Below, one piece after another: positions 1-4,777 of a stretch of DNA of 9,276 nucleotides. Positions within the stretch are counted from its first letter, which is position 1; each line of letters starts with the position of its first letter. The notes beneath the pieces are model-generated. The model saw only the letters and a program-made list of their open reading frames with translations. It ran no database searches and was not told the DNA's origin. The DNA comes from DAIOGN01 sp036745245. GTDB taxonomy: Bacteria > Zixibacteria > MSB-5A5 > JAUVRN01. The stretch lies in NCBI GenBank assembly GCA_036745245.1, contig DAIOGN010000124.1, positions 1 through 9,276 of the forward strand, in the 5' to 3' direction. Position numbers and translations under genes: made by a program.

Positions 1-1017
1 AAGCAGGACAGTCTCGTTCTGCGGAATTTCTGTCGGCGTGCCCGCCGGGCACATGGGGTACAGCCAATCCCGAAACGCGTTCAGGCTCTCCTTCGCCGGC
101 CGCGAAAACTCCAGAAGCGAACTCGGATTGTAGGGGATGAGGTTGATCTTGCACGGCACGCCGTGGATCAGCTTCGCCAGGCGCCGCGCGTCGGCCTCCG
201 AGTCGTTCTCCCCCGCAAGCACCACGTATTCGAACGTGATGCGGTTGTCGATGGCGCGAGCGTAGTACTTCGCCGCCTCCATCAGTTTGTCCAGCGGATA
301 GCGGCGGTTCACCGGCATCGTGCGCGATCGCTCGCGATCGGAGGTCGCATTGAGTGAAATCGCGAGCTTCACTCCCAATCCCGAATCGGCCAGCTCGTAA
401 ATCTCCGGCACGAGGCCCACGGTGGATACCGTGATCCGTCGCGGGCCCAGATCCATGCCAGGCTGCCCGGTCATGACACGCACGGCCTGCGACACGGCCT
501 CCAGATTGTGCAGCGGCTCGCCCATGCCCATGAAGACCACGTTGGTGAGTCGGCGTGGCGCCACGCGCGACTGCGCGATGTAGAGCTGCGCCACGATCTC
601 GCCGGACGTGAGATTGCGCTTCAGACCCAGAGTGGCCGTGGCACAGAAGGTGCACCCCAGCCCGCAGCCCACCTGCGTCGACAGGCAGGCCGTGATGCGC
701 TCGGCCTTTTCGCCTTCTGCCGGGCGCATGGGCATGATGACAGTTTCCACGGCCTCGCCGTCCAGGAGGCGCAGTCGCAGTTTCTCGGTGCCATCCCGGC
801 TCCGGCGTGCCAGGTCCACCTGCGGCAGCCGGATGGGACATTCCTCGTCCCAGGCGCGCCGAACCGGGGCGGGCAGGTCGGTCATGGCCTCAAAGCGCGT
901 CTGGCGGCGGGCATACATCCACACCGCGATCTGACGGCCTCGATAGGCCGGCTGACCGCGCTCGGCGCACCAGGCTTCGAGTTCCGGTACTGTAAGGCCG
1001 AAGGGGCCGGGGTTCAT
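1..1017 (-). CDS. rlmN: Dual-specificity RNA methyltransferase RlmN, C-terminus cut by window edge
   Basis: Radical SAM enzyme that methylates C2 of adenine 2503 in 23S rRNA and, in the family, A37 of some tRNAs. The 339 visible residues are open from ATG at 1017 to the window edge. The 4Fe-4S motif CxxxCxxC is Cys118, Cys122 and Cys125 in the run QVGCGLGCTFC. Cys111, seven residues before it, aligns with the mechanistic Cys118 of E. coli RlmN. The MGMGEPLHN SAM-binding motif lies near residues 163-171, and SLNAT and KINLIPYNP are also typical. The second catalytic Cys (E. coli Cys355, in the family motif ending AACGQL) would lie just beyond the edge and cannot be checked. The start fits the family N-terminus. 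A GGAGG sits only 1 nt from the ATG, too close to act as a normal ribosome binding site, and a TATAAT box lies 6 nt upstream, so the mRNA may be leaderless. It is divergent from the response regulator gene. Confidence 0.96.
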   Translation of the reverse strand, partial: MNPGPFGLTVPELEAWCAERGQPAYRGRQIAVWMYARRQTRFEAMTDLPAPVRRAWDEECPIRLPQVDLARRSRDGTEKLRLRLLDGEAVETVIMPMRPAEGEKAERITACLSTQVGCGLGCTFCATATLGLKRNLTSGEIVAQLYIAQSRVAPRRLTNVVFMGMGEPLHNLEAVSQAVRVMTGQPGMDLGPRRITVSTVGLVPEIYELADSGLGVKLAISLNATSDRERSRTMPVNRRYPLDKLMEAAKYYARAIDNRITFEYVVLAGENDSEADARRLAKLIHGVPCKINLIPYNPSSLLEFSRPAKESLNAFRDWLYPMCPAGTPTEIPQNETVLL

Positions 1018-1023
1018 GCCTCC

Positions 1024-1029
1024 ATTATA
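1024..1029 (-). promoter_or_regulatory. TATAAT -10 box of rlmN, leaderless-type spacing
   Basis: A perfect TATAAT on the minus strand is followed by six bases and then the rlmN ATG, so transcription would be expected to begin at or within a base or two of the start codon. No TTGACA-like -35 is found at 16-18 bp; the expected -35 position is instead covered by an inverted repeat (1044-1061). Confidence 0.6.
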
Positions 1030-1043
1030 GTGCAGCTGGGCGG

Positions 1044-1061
1044 ACTTCGGGCCTACGAAGT
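1044..1061. promoter_or_regulatory. Inverted repeat ACTTCG-N6-CGAAGT, possible operator
   Basis: A perfect 6-bp dyad with a 6-bp spacer sits in the 116-bp space between divergent rlmN and the response regulator gene. It covers the place where the rlmN -35 element should be. The geometry fits a dimeric transcription factor site, but no regulator can be named and a chance dyad is possible. Confidence 0.3.
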
Positions 1062-1108
1062 GCGCCACAAATGCTTCAGGGCAGGGAGCGGGCGGCCGAT
1101 AGGAGAAT

Positions 1109-1122
1109 TGAGCCACGGCTCA
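1109..1122 (+). promoter_or_regulatory. Dyad TGAGCC-AC-GGCTCA touching the Shine-Dalgarno of the response regulator
   Basis: A near-perfect palindrome ends on the first A of the AGGAG ribosome binding site (1122-1126), which is 7 nt before the ATG at 1134. As RNA it could form a short stem (5 bp with a 4-nt loop) next to the ribosome binding site; as DNA it could be an operator. No clear -10/-35 pair was found for this gene. Confidence 0.3.
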
Positions 1123-1133
1123 GGAGAACCACT

Positions 1134-1523
1134 ATGGCCAAGGAACGGCAGCCGAAGATTCTGGTGATCGACGACGAACCTGAGATCACCGATATCGTGG
1201 AAACGTACTTCGAGAATCTCGGCTACACGGTCGAGACCGCCAACGGCGGCCACGAGGGCGTGGAAACGGCTCGCAAGTTCAAGCCGAACCTGGTCCTGCT
1301 CGACATCATGATGCCCGAAACCACCGGCTATGAGATCTGCACCGAGCTCAAGCGCATGCCGGAACTAGCGGGCGTGCCCGTGGTCTTCCTCACCGGCCGG
1401 GATACCCGCGAAGATTCTGGCCGCAGCTTTCAGTCGGGCGGCGACATGTTCGTGAAGAAGCCGTTCTCCTGTGAGCGGCTCGCCGAGCTTGTGAAGATCG
1501 CGCTCGCGTCGGCCGCGAAGTAA
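1134..1523 (+). CDS. Stand-alone response regulator receiver protein (CheY-like)
   Basis: A 129-residue protein consisting of one receiver domain with no output domain, so it probably works in a phosphorelay or by protein contact rather than by binding DNA. The acidic pocket is Asp13-Asp14, the phospho-acceptor is Asp57 (LLDIMMP), and the switch and conserved basic residues are Thr87 (FLTGRD) and Lys109 (VKKPF), with Phe106 at the usual aromatic switch position. All catalytic residues are present. The start at 1134 is chosen because AGGAG lies 7 nt upstream and the CheY-type fold begins within a few residues; the reading frame stays open further upstream to 1071 but that stretch is low-quality. 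No histidine kinase is visible nearby, so the partner is unknown. It ends 8 nt before the convergent gene at 1532. Confidence 0.93.
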   Translation: MAKERQPKILVIDDEPEITDIVETYFENLGYTVETANGGHEGVETARKFKPNLVLLDIMMPETTGYEICTELKRMPELAGVPVVFLTGRDTREDSGRSFQSGGDMFVKKPFSCERLAELVKIALASAAK

Positions 1524-1531
1524 GCGAACTC

Positions 1532-1996
1532 TCAGGGCGGCGAATCGGATTCGCCGCTTGCAAGTCGCAGCGCGGCTCCCGCCAGCGCCACCAGTGCCCC
1601 CGCCAGATACAGTCTGAATCCCAGGCCCAGGATCACGTGCAGATCCTGCATCATTCGCGCCAGGTCGCCTGAACCTGCCGCTAGTTCCGCTTGGTACGCG
1701 GCCAGCTCGTCCTTCCTGAACCAGAGATAACACCACGCTCCCACAGCCGCGACCGCACTCACAGCGGACGTGATGGCGAGCGACCTGCGTGGTCTGCGCA
1801 CACTCCACAGCCCGCACACGAGGATCACCAGGATGGGCACCAGCAGCAGGTACATGCGCTCGTCGTACCGGGCCAGCTGCCAGTAGTCCGGCTCCGTCCG
1901 GATTTGCGAACAACGCACGTCGGCCCAGGGCAGCCACAGGCCTGCGATCATCGCCAGCACGCCGGCGGGGGTGAGTAACGGCTTCAGGAGTCTCAT
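1532..1996 (-). CDS. Unrecognised small membrane protein with four predicted helices
   Basis: I do not recognise a family. From the ATG at 1996 it has 154 residues with four hydrophobic segments at about residues 6-24, 48-66, 72-94 and 121-146. A loop with one Cys and several charged residues (WADVRCSQIRTEPDYW) lies between helices 1 and 2, and a charged loop between 3 and 4. The C-terminus is short, acidic and Pro-rich. An alternative GTG start at 2014 adds six residues; ATG 1996 is preferred because a TTGACC element and a weak -10 lie 8 nt before it in the same arrangement as the ZIP gene. Neither start has a Shine-Dalgarno. It follows the AEC transporter gene on the same strand by about 80 nt, so the two could also be co-transcribed. 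Confidence 0.75.
   Translation of the reverse strand: MRLLKPLLTPAGVLAMIAGLWLPWADVRCSQIRTEPDYWQLARYDERMYLLLVPILVILVCGLWSVRRPRRSLAITSAVSAVAAVGAWCYLWFRKDELAAYQAELAAGSGDLARMMQDLHVILGLGFRLYLAGALVALAGAALRLASGESDSPP
1537..1557. terminator. 9-bp perfect hairpin between convergent genes, possible terminator
   Basis: GCGGCGAAT and its exact complement ATTCGCCGC are separated by three bases, beginning 14 nt after the response regulator stop codon. There is no T-tract, so it is not a classical intrinsic terminator. It lies inside the last codons of the opposing gene (ends at 1532), so it may serve both transcripts or may just reflect coding sequence. Confidence 0.35.
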
Positions 1997-2004
1997 TGAG
2001 GGAG

Positions 2005-2033
2005 AGCTTGGCACTTGATCGCCATGCGGTCAA
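2005..2033 (-). promoter_or_regulatory. Possible TTGACC-N17-CAAGCT promoter, leaderless-type spacing
   Basis: On the minus strand TTGACC (2028-2033) is followed by 17 bp and a weak -10, CAAGCT (2005-2010), then 8 nt to the ATG at 1996. The -10 matches the consensus at only two key positions, so this rests mainly on the -35 and on the similar layout upstream of the ZIP gene. Confidence 0.35.
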
Positions 2034-2074
2034 CCCGGCTGATCCATGCTCCGTCGGGAGGCTCTGGTCCGGTG

Positions 2075-2977
2075 CTACCGCAGCAATCGGTACAGGAGAG
2101 GCAGCGTAACAAAGCTCGCCACGATCCCGAATCCCACCAGCGCCGCCGAGAGCCTAGGGACCAGATTCGCGGAGATCGCCAGCGCGCCCGCCGTAATCAT
2201 GGGCGGCATCCCGGCTTCGAAGATGGACACCTGTACCGGTTCGCCATCGAGACCGGCCACTCTGCACAGAAGCAAAGCTAGAAGTGGCGCCACTACAAGT
2301 TTGAGACCCAGCCCTGCGCCGAGAGCCGATACGTCGTCTCGGCTCAGTCGCAGACTGAGCTGAAACCCCACGGCGATCATCACCACAGGTACGAGAGTCG
2401 CTGCCAGTGCTCCAAACAGGCCTGCGAGCGCCGCGGGATACGTCCATCCCTTCAGCGCCAGAGCGAGCACCAGGGCCAGGAAGGCGGGAAACGTCACGAC
2501 CTTCTTTAGGATGCCGGCCGCTGTGGGCCGCACTCCGCCAGCGGCGTACAACGCCAGGATCAGGGCTCCGTACGTGGCCACGGCCAGAAACGACCCGAGT
2601 TGATCGTAGAGCACGGCATATGGCACAGCCTGCTCCCCGAAGAACGCGGTGACCATGGGGATGCCCAGAAACGACGTGTTTCCCAACGGCACGAGCAGGA
2701 GAAGGCAACCTGTGGTGGCGCGATCCCAGCCGGCCATCCTGGACACAACGAACACAAGTGCGGCCGAGAGAAGCAGCATGATCCAGGGCAGAAGCACCGG
2801 CACGAACAGGTGCGATGAAAATACAAGATCCGGGATTCTGAACAGAACCAGCGCAGGCAGAGACACGTGGATCACGAATTGATTCAGCACGCTCCCTGTG
2901 GCGTCTGGCATGGCGGGAAAGCGCCTGAGTGCGAGGCCGATCAGAAGATAGGCTACGGTGATGATGAATGGTTCCAT
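2075..2977 (-). CDS. AEC (auxin efflux carrier) family transporter
   Basis: A 300-residue inner-membrane protein that is hydrophobic almost throughout, the usual length for the bacterial AEC family (Mem_trans), whose members export or exchange small organic acids such as malate. Family marks are the first helix ending LALRR, the VSLPALVLFRI segment, the PLGNTSFLGIPMV signature with the following FFGEQAVPYAVLYDQ, and a late segment EAGMPPMITAGALA matching the second inverted repeat of the fold. Substrate cannot be told. The start at ATG 2977 is chosen because the first helix begins right after MEPF, as in the family. However, it has no ribosome binding site, whereas an in-frame TTG at 3025 follows a perfect GAGGAGGG by 6 nt and would add 16 hydrophilic residues; the two are nearly equally likely. 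It is divergent from the ZIP transporter gene. Confidence 0.92.
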   Translation of the reverse strand: MEPFIITVAYLLIGLALRRFPAMPDATGSVLNQFVIHVSLPALVLFRIPDLVFSSHLFVPVLLPWIMLLLSAALVFVVSRMAGWDRATTGCLLLLVPLGNTSFLGIPMVTAFFGEQAVPYAVLYDQLGSFLAVATYGALILALYAAGGVRPTAAGILKKVVTFPAFLALVLALALKGWTYPAALAGLFGALAATLVPVVMIAVGFQLSLRLSRDDVSALGAGLGLKLVVAPLLALLLCRVAGLDGEPVQVSIFEAGMPPMITAGALAISANLVPRLSAALVGFGIVASFVTLPLLYRLLR

Positions 2978-3021
2978 GCCGAGTTGCGATGCGGCGGTGG
3001 CGCTCTTAAAGTGCCCCCGGG

Positions 3022-3066
3022 TCAACGAATACCCTCCTCGATCCGATCGCGCAACTCCGCGCTCAT
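3022..3066 (-). other. Possible 14-codon leader ORF ahead of the AEC transporter
   Basis: ATG at 3066 opens MSAELRDRIEEGIR and ends with TGA at 3022-3024. Its stop overlaps the in-frame TTG candidate start of the AEC gene (TTGA, 3022-3025), and the strong GAGGAGGG ribosome binding site lies inside its own E-E-G codons. This is the layout of translational coupling. A weak GGTGG lies 8 nt before its ATG. It is too short to prove coding from sequence alone. Confidence 0.25.
3032..3039 (-). promoter_or_regulatory. Strong Shine-Dalgarno GAGGAGGG before an in-frame TTG start
   Basis: On the minus strand this eight-base match to the anti-Shine-Dalgarno sequence is 6 nt before TTG 3025, in frame with the AEC transporter. 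It is the strongest ribosome binding site in the window and argues for the longer form of that protein, against the family-based ATG at 2977. Confidence 0.5.
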
Positions 3067-3088
3067 GAGGTGGTCCACCGTCCGGGGC

Positions 3089-3117
3089 TTGACGCCCTGC
3101 CCGCCCCCGGGTAGCTT
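3089..3117 (+). promoter_or_regulatory. TTGACG-N17-TAGCTT promoter of the ZIP gene, leaderless-type
   Basis: TTGACG (3089-3094), a 17-bp spacer and TAGCTT (3112-3117) are followed by 8 nt and the ATG at 3126. Transcription would start at or next to the A of the ATG, and no Shine-Dalgarno is present (the bases before the ATG are C-rich), so a leaderless mRNA is the simplest reading. The spacer contains GCCCCCGGGT, which is repeated at 3013-3022. Confidence 0.5.
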
Positions 3118-3125
3118 CGTCCCCC

Positions 3126-3851
3126 ATGAGCCTCGCCCTGCTCCTCTCCGCGGTGGCGGCCCTCGCCACCGTGGCGGGCGGCGTGTTCGTCATTCGTCAT
3201 CTGCGTGGGCGACTTGTGTGGCTCAAATCGTTCATTGCCTTTGGAGCGGGCTTCCTGTTGGCGGCAAGCCTGCTGGCGATGGTTCCCGAGTCCTTCAAGG
3301 CTCTCGGACACGAGGCGGCCATTTGTATCCTGGCCGGGTACCTGCTCACGCACCTGTTCGAGCACACCATGGTGCCACACCTTCACTTCGGCGAAGAGAC
3401 GCACGGAGAATCAGAAGCGCTGAGCGGCCGCTCGTTTGCGGCTACCATGGTGGGACTCCTGGTGCACAGCTTCTTCGACGGTGTGGCCATCGGTTCAGGA
3501 TTCGCCTTGAGTCCAGGACTCGGCTGGCTTCTGTTCCTCGCGATCGCCTTGCACAAACTCCCCGATGGTTTCACACTTGCGTCGGTGGCGCTGGCCTCCG
3601 GCCAGAGTGCACGCACTGCGTTGATTGGCGTAATTGCACTGGCTGTGGCCACTGTGGTCGGAACACTCCTTGTATCCGCCGCCGTGGATCAAGCGGCGCC
3701 CGCACTCGCCCTGGCCGCCGGCGTGGCGATCTATGTAGCTGCCACCGACCTCATGCCTGAAGTCAACCGTGAACGAGGCAAACGCTGGTCGCTTTTGTCC
3801 TTTGCCGGCGTGGCGGCGTTTTACCTCACCGACCTGTTACTTCATCATTAA
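3126..3851 (+). CDS. ZIP family divalent metal transporter
   Basis: A 241-residue inner-membrane protein with about eight hydrophobic segments, predicted to import zinc, iron or a similar divalent metal. The two ZIP signature helices are present: HSFFDG with His114 and Asp118, and HKLPDG with His143, Pro146 and Asp147. A His-rich cytoplasmic-type loop after helix 3 (His76, His80, His85, His87, His93, with several Glu) is the usual metal-sensing or chelating loop. Relative to the BbZIP transport site, the acidic residue after the first TM5 ligand is Lys144, which should alter the binuclear metal site; HK variants occur in the ZIP9-like branch. The start is set by the promoter spacing and by the hydrophobic N-terminus. 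The stop codon TAA is the immediate border of the palindromic element at 3852-3984. Confidence 0.92.
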   Translation: MSLALLLSAVAALATVAGGVFVIRHLRGRLVWLKSFIAFGAGFLLAASLLAMVPESFKALGHEAAICILAGYLLTHLFEHTMVPHLHFGEETHGESEALSGRSFAATMVGLLVHSFFDGVAIGSGFALSPGLGWLLFLAIALHKLPDGFTLASVALASGQSARTALIGVIALAVATVVGTLLVSAAVDQAAPALALAAGVAIYVAATDLMPEVNRERGKRWSLLSFAGVAAFYLTDLLLHH

Positions 3852-3984
3852 TTGGGGTCAGAGGCAATTTAGAAAAAGGGGCCAGCACACTTTTCCCAGC
3901 AGCGGCAGTCTCGCTGACCTTGGAGCGACCGGGAAAAGTGTGCTGGCCCCTTTCTTTGTCGGCCTAATTTGCCTCTGACCCCAT
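3852..3984. repeat. 133-bp nested inverted repeat, REP/MITE-like palindromic element
   Basis: Two pairs of arms are nested. The outer arms (3853-3872 and 3964-3983, beginning TGGGGTCAGAGGCAA) match over 20 bp with one mismatch. The inner arms (3875-3897 and 3931-3953, AAAGGGGCCAGCACAC then TTTTCCC) match perfectly over 23 bp. The right side has about 8 extra bases between the two modules. The 33-bp centre holds a small AGCG/CGCT hairpin. Outer and inner arms resemble each other (GGGG, T or C, CAG, then an A/T-rich end), as if one palindrome had inserted into or duplicated from a related one. GGGGTCAGAG-type palindromes are, from memory, common beside REP-associated tyrosine transposases in environmental genomes; no transposase is in this window, so mobilisation in trans is an inference. 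It could also act as a bidirectional transcription terminator after the ZIP gene. Confidence 0.85.
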
Positions 3985-4033
3985 TTCCGAAGTCTCCCGG
4001 GAGCCGAAGCCACCTCCGCTGGTACAATGAGCG

Positions 4034-4063
4034 TTGACTCGGCCGGGGCGGCGGGCCTATCGT
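4034..4063 (+). promoter_or_regulatory. Possible TTGACT-N18-TATCGT promoter of the outer-membrane protein gene
   Basis: TTGACT (4034-4039) and TATCGT (4058-4063) are separated by 18 bp and would give a leader of about 40 nt. A second candidate -10, TACAAT (4023-4028), has no good -35, but a perfect palindrome CTCCCGGGAG (3994-4003) lies where its -35 would be. Confidence 0.4.
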
Positions 4064-4088
4064 CAGGCTAGCAGCCATTCGACCGGCC

Positions 4089-4110
4089 GGAATCCTAAGG
4101 GGGGATTTCC
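4089..4110 (+). promoter_or_regulatory. Hairpin presenting the Shine-Dalgarno in its loop
   Basis: GGAATCC (4089-4095) can pair with GGATTTCC (4103-4110) with one bulged base. The loop TAAGGGG carries most of the purine-rich ribosome binding site AAGGGGGGA (4097-4105), and the ATG at 4112 follows directly. Whether the stem forms in the cell is unknown. Confidence 0.3.
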
Positions 4111-4111
4111 A

Positions 4112-4741
4112 ATGGTGCGTAGATTCACTTCAACGTTCTTCGTAACGCTCGCGGTATGGTGCGCCACATCGCCATCCGCCAGGGCACAGTTACTGGGCAA
4201 CCTGTCCACGGCTTCGGTGGAAGAAGTGGGCGCCAAAAAGGTGGGCGGCTATCTCGGCCTCACCGGTGACTACGTAAGTCTCATGGGTCAGTTTCGCTAT
4301 GGAGTGGCGCCCTCGTTCGATCTCGGTATCAAGGCCGCCTTCGTCGACTTCTCGAACAACGCGGGCTCGAGTGTGGCCTTCAACGCCGACGCCAAGATCC
4401 AGCTGCTCGACGTGTTTCTTCAGGATCCTGTCGACCTGGCCATCGGCCCGGAAATCACCTATTTCCAGTTCAGCGATGTCTCGAATTGGTACTTCGGCGG
4501 GTTTCTCACGCTCTCCAAAGAGTTCACTCTCGACAACGGCAGGCCGCTGACCCCGTACTCGCGAGTGGGCGCCCGCATGCAGCGCATCGAAGCCCCCACC
4601 GGCGACTCCGACGAATTCGACGTGGGGTTTGCCGGCGGTGTGGAATACGGGATCTCAGGCTACACGCAGATCTACGGCGAAGTGGTGATCGAAGACTCGG
4701 GCACCGGAATGTATGTAGGCGCCCAGTACCAGCTTCCGTAA
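4112..4741 (+). CDS. Exported protein, predicted small outer-membrane beta-barrel
   Basis: A 209-residue protein with a clear Sec signal peptide: MVRR, a hydrophobic core to about residue 18, then a signal peptidase I site SARA|Q after Ala25. The mature part is made of short alternating polar/hydrophobic strands separated by Gly- and Asp-rich turns (GGYLGLTGDY, GQFRYGVAPSFDLGIKAAFVDF, GPEITYFQF, WYFGGFLTLSKEF, VGFAGGVEYG), the pattern of an eight-stranded or similar barrel. It ends YVGAQYQLP rather than with the usual terminal Phe/Trp. I do not recognise a specific family; a surface or porin-like role is an inference. ATG 4112 is chosen because the signal peptide begins there and AAGGGGGGA is 6 nt upstream. 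It lies 36 nt before uppP on the same strand. Confidence 0.85.
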   Translation: MVRRFTSTFFVTLAVWCATSPSARAQLLGNLSTASVEEVGAKKVGGYLGLTGDYVSLMGQFRYGVAPSFDLGIKAAFVDFSNNAGSSVAFNADAKIQLLDVFLQDPVDLAIGPEITYFQFSDVSNWYFGGFLTLSKEFTLDNGRPLTPYSRVGARMQRIEAPTGDSDEFDVGFAGGVEYGISGYTQIYGEVVIEDSGTGMYVGAQYQLP

Positions 4742-4777
4742 GGGCGAAGCGGTCAGCCTTTCTCCGTTCATGCTCCT

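Noticed and set aside
325..343. Clustered CGATCG palindromes, as in HIP1-like repeats
   Set aside because: Only two overlapping copies, explained by Arg/Ser/Asp codons within rlmN, and no enrichment elsewhere in the window.
508..1167. Long open frame on the plus strand across the rlmN region
   Set aside because: It is antisense to rlmN, which has the complete radical SAM signature; the plus frame shows Arg/His/Gly-rich composition typical of antisense of GC-rich genes.
1365..2033. Minus-strand frame of 222 codons overlapping the response regulator and the small membrane protein
   Set aside because: Arg/Ala/Gly-rich with no recognisable domain, and it overlaps two better-supported genes in other frames.
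2867..3760. Plus-strand frame of 297 codons overlapping the AEC 5' end and the ZIP gene
   Set aside because: Out of frame with the clear ZIP protein, low-complexity basic composition, no family match.
3852..3984. CRISPR or tRNA/ncRNA reading of the palindromic region
   Set aside because: There are no regularly spaced direct repeats, and the structure is a long nested inverted repeat with no cloverleaf.
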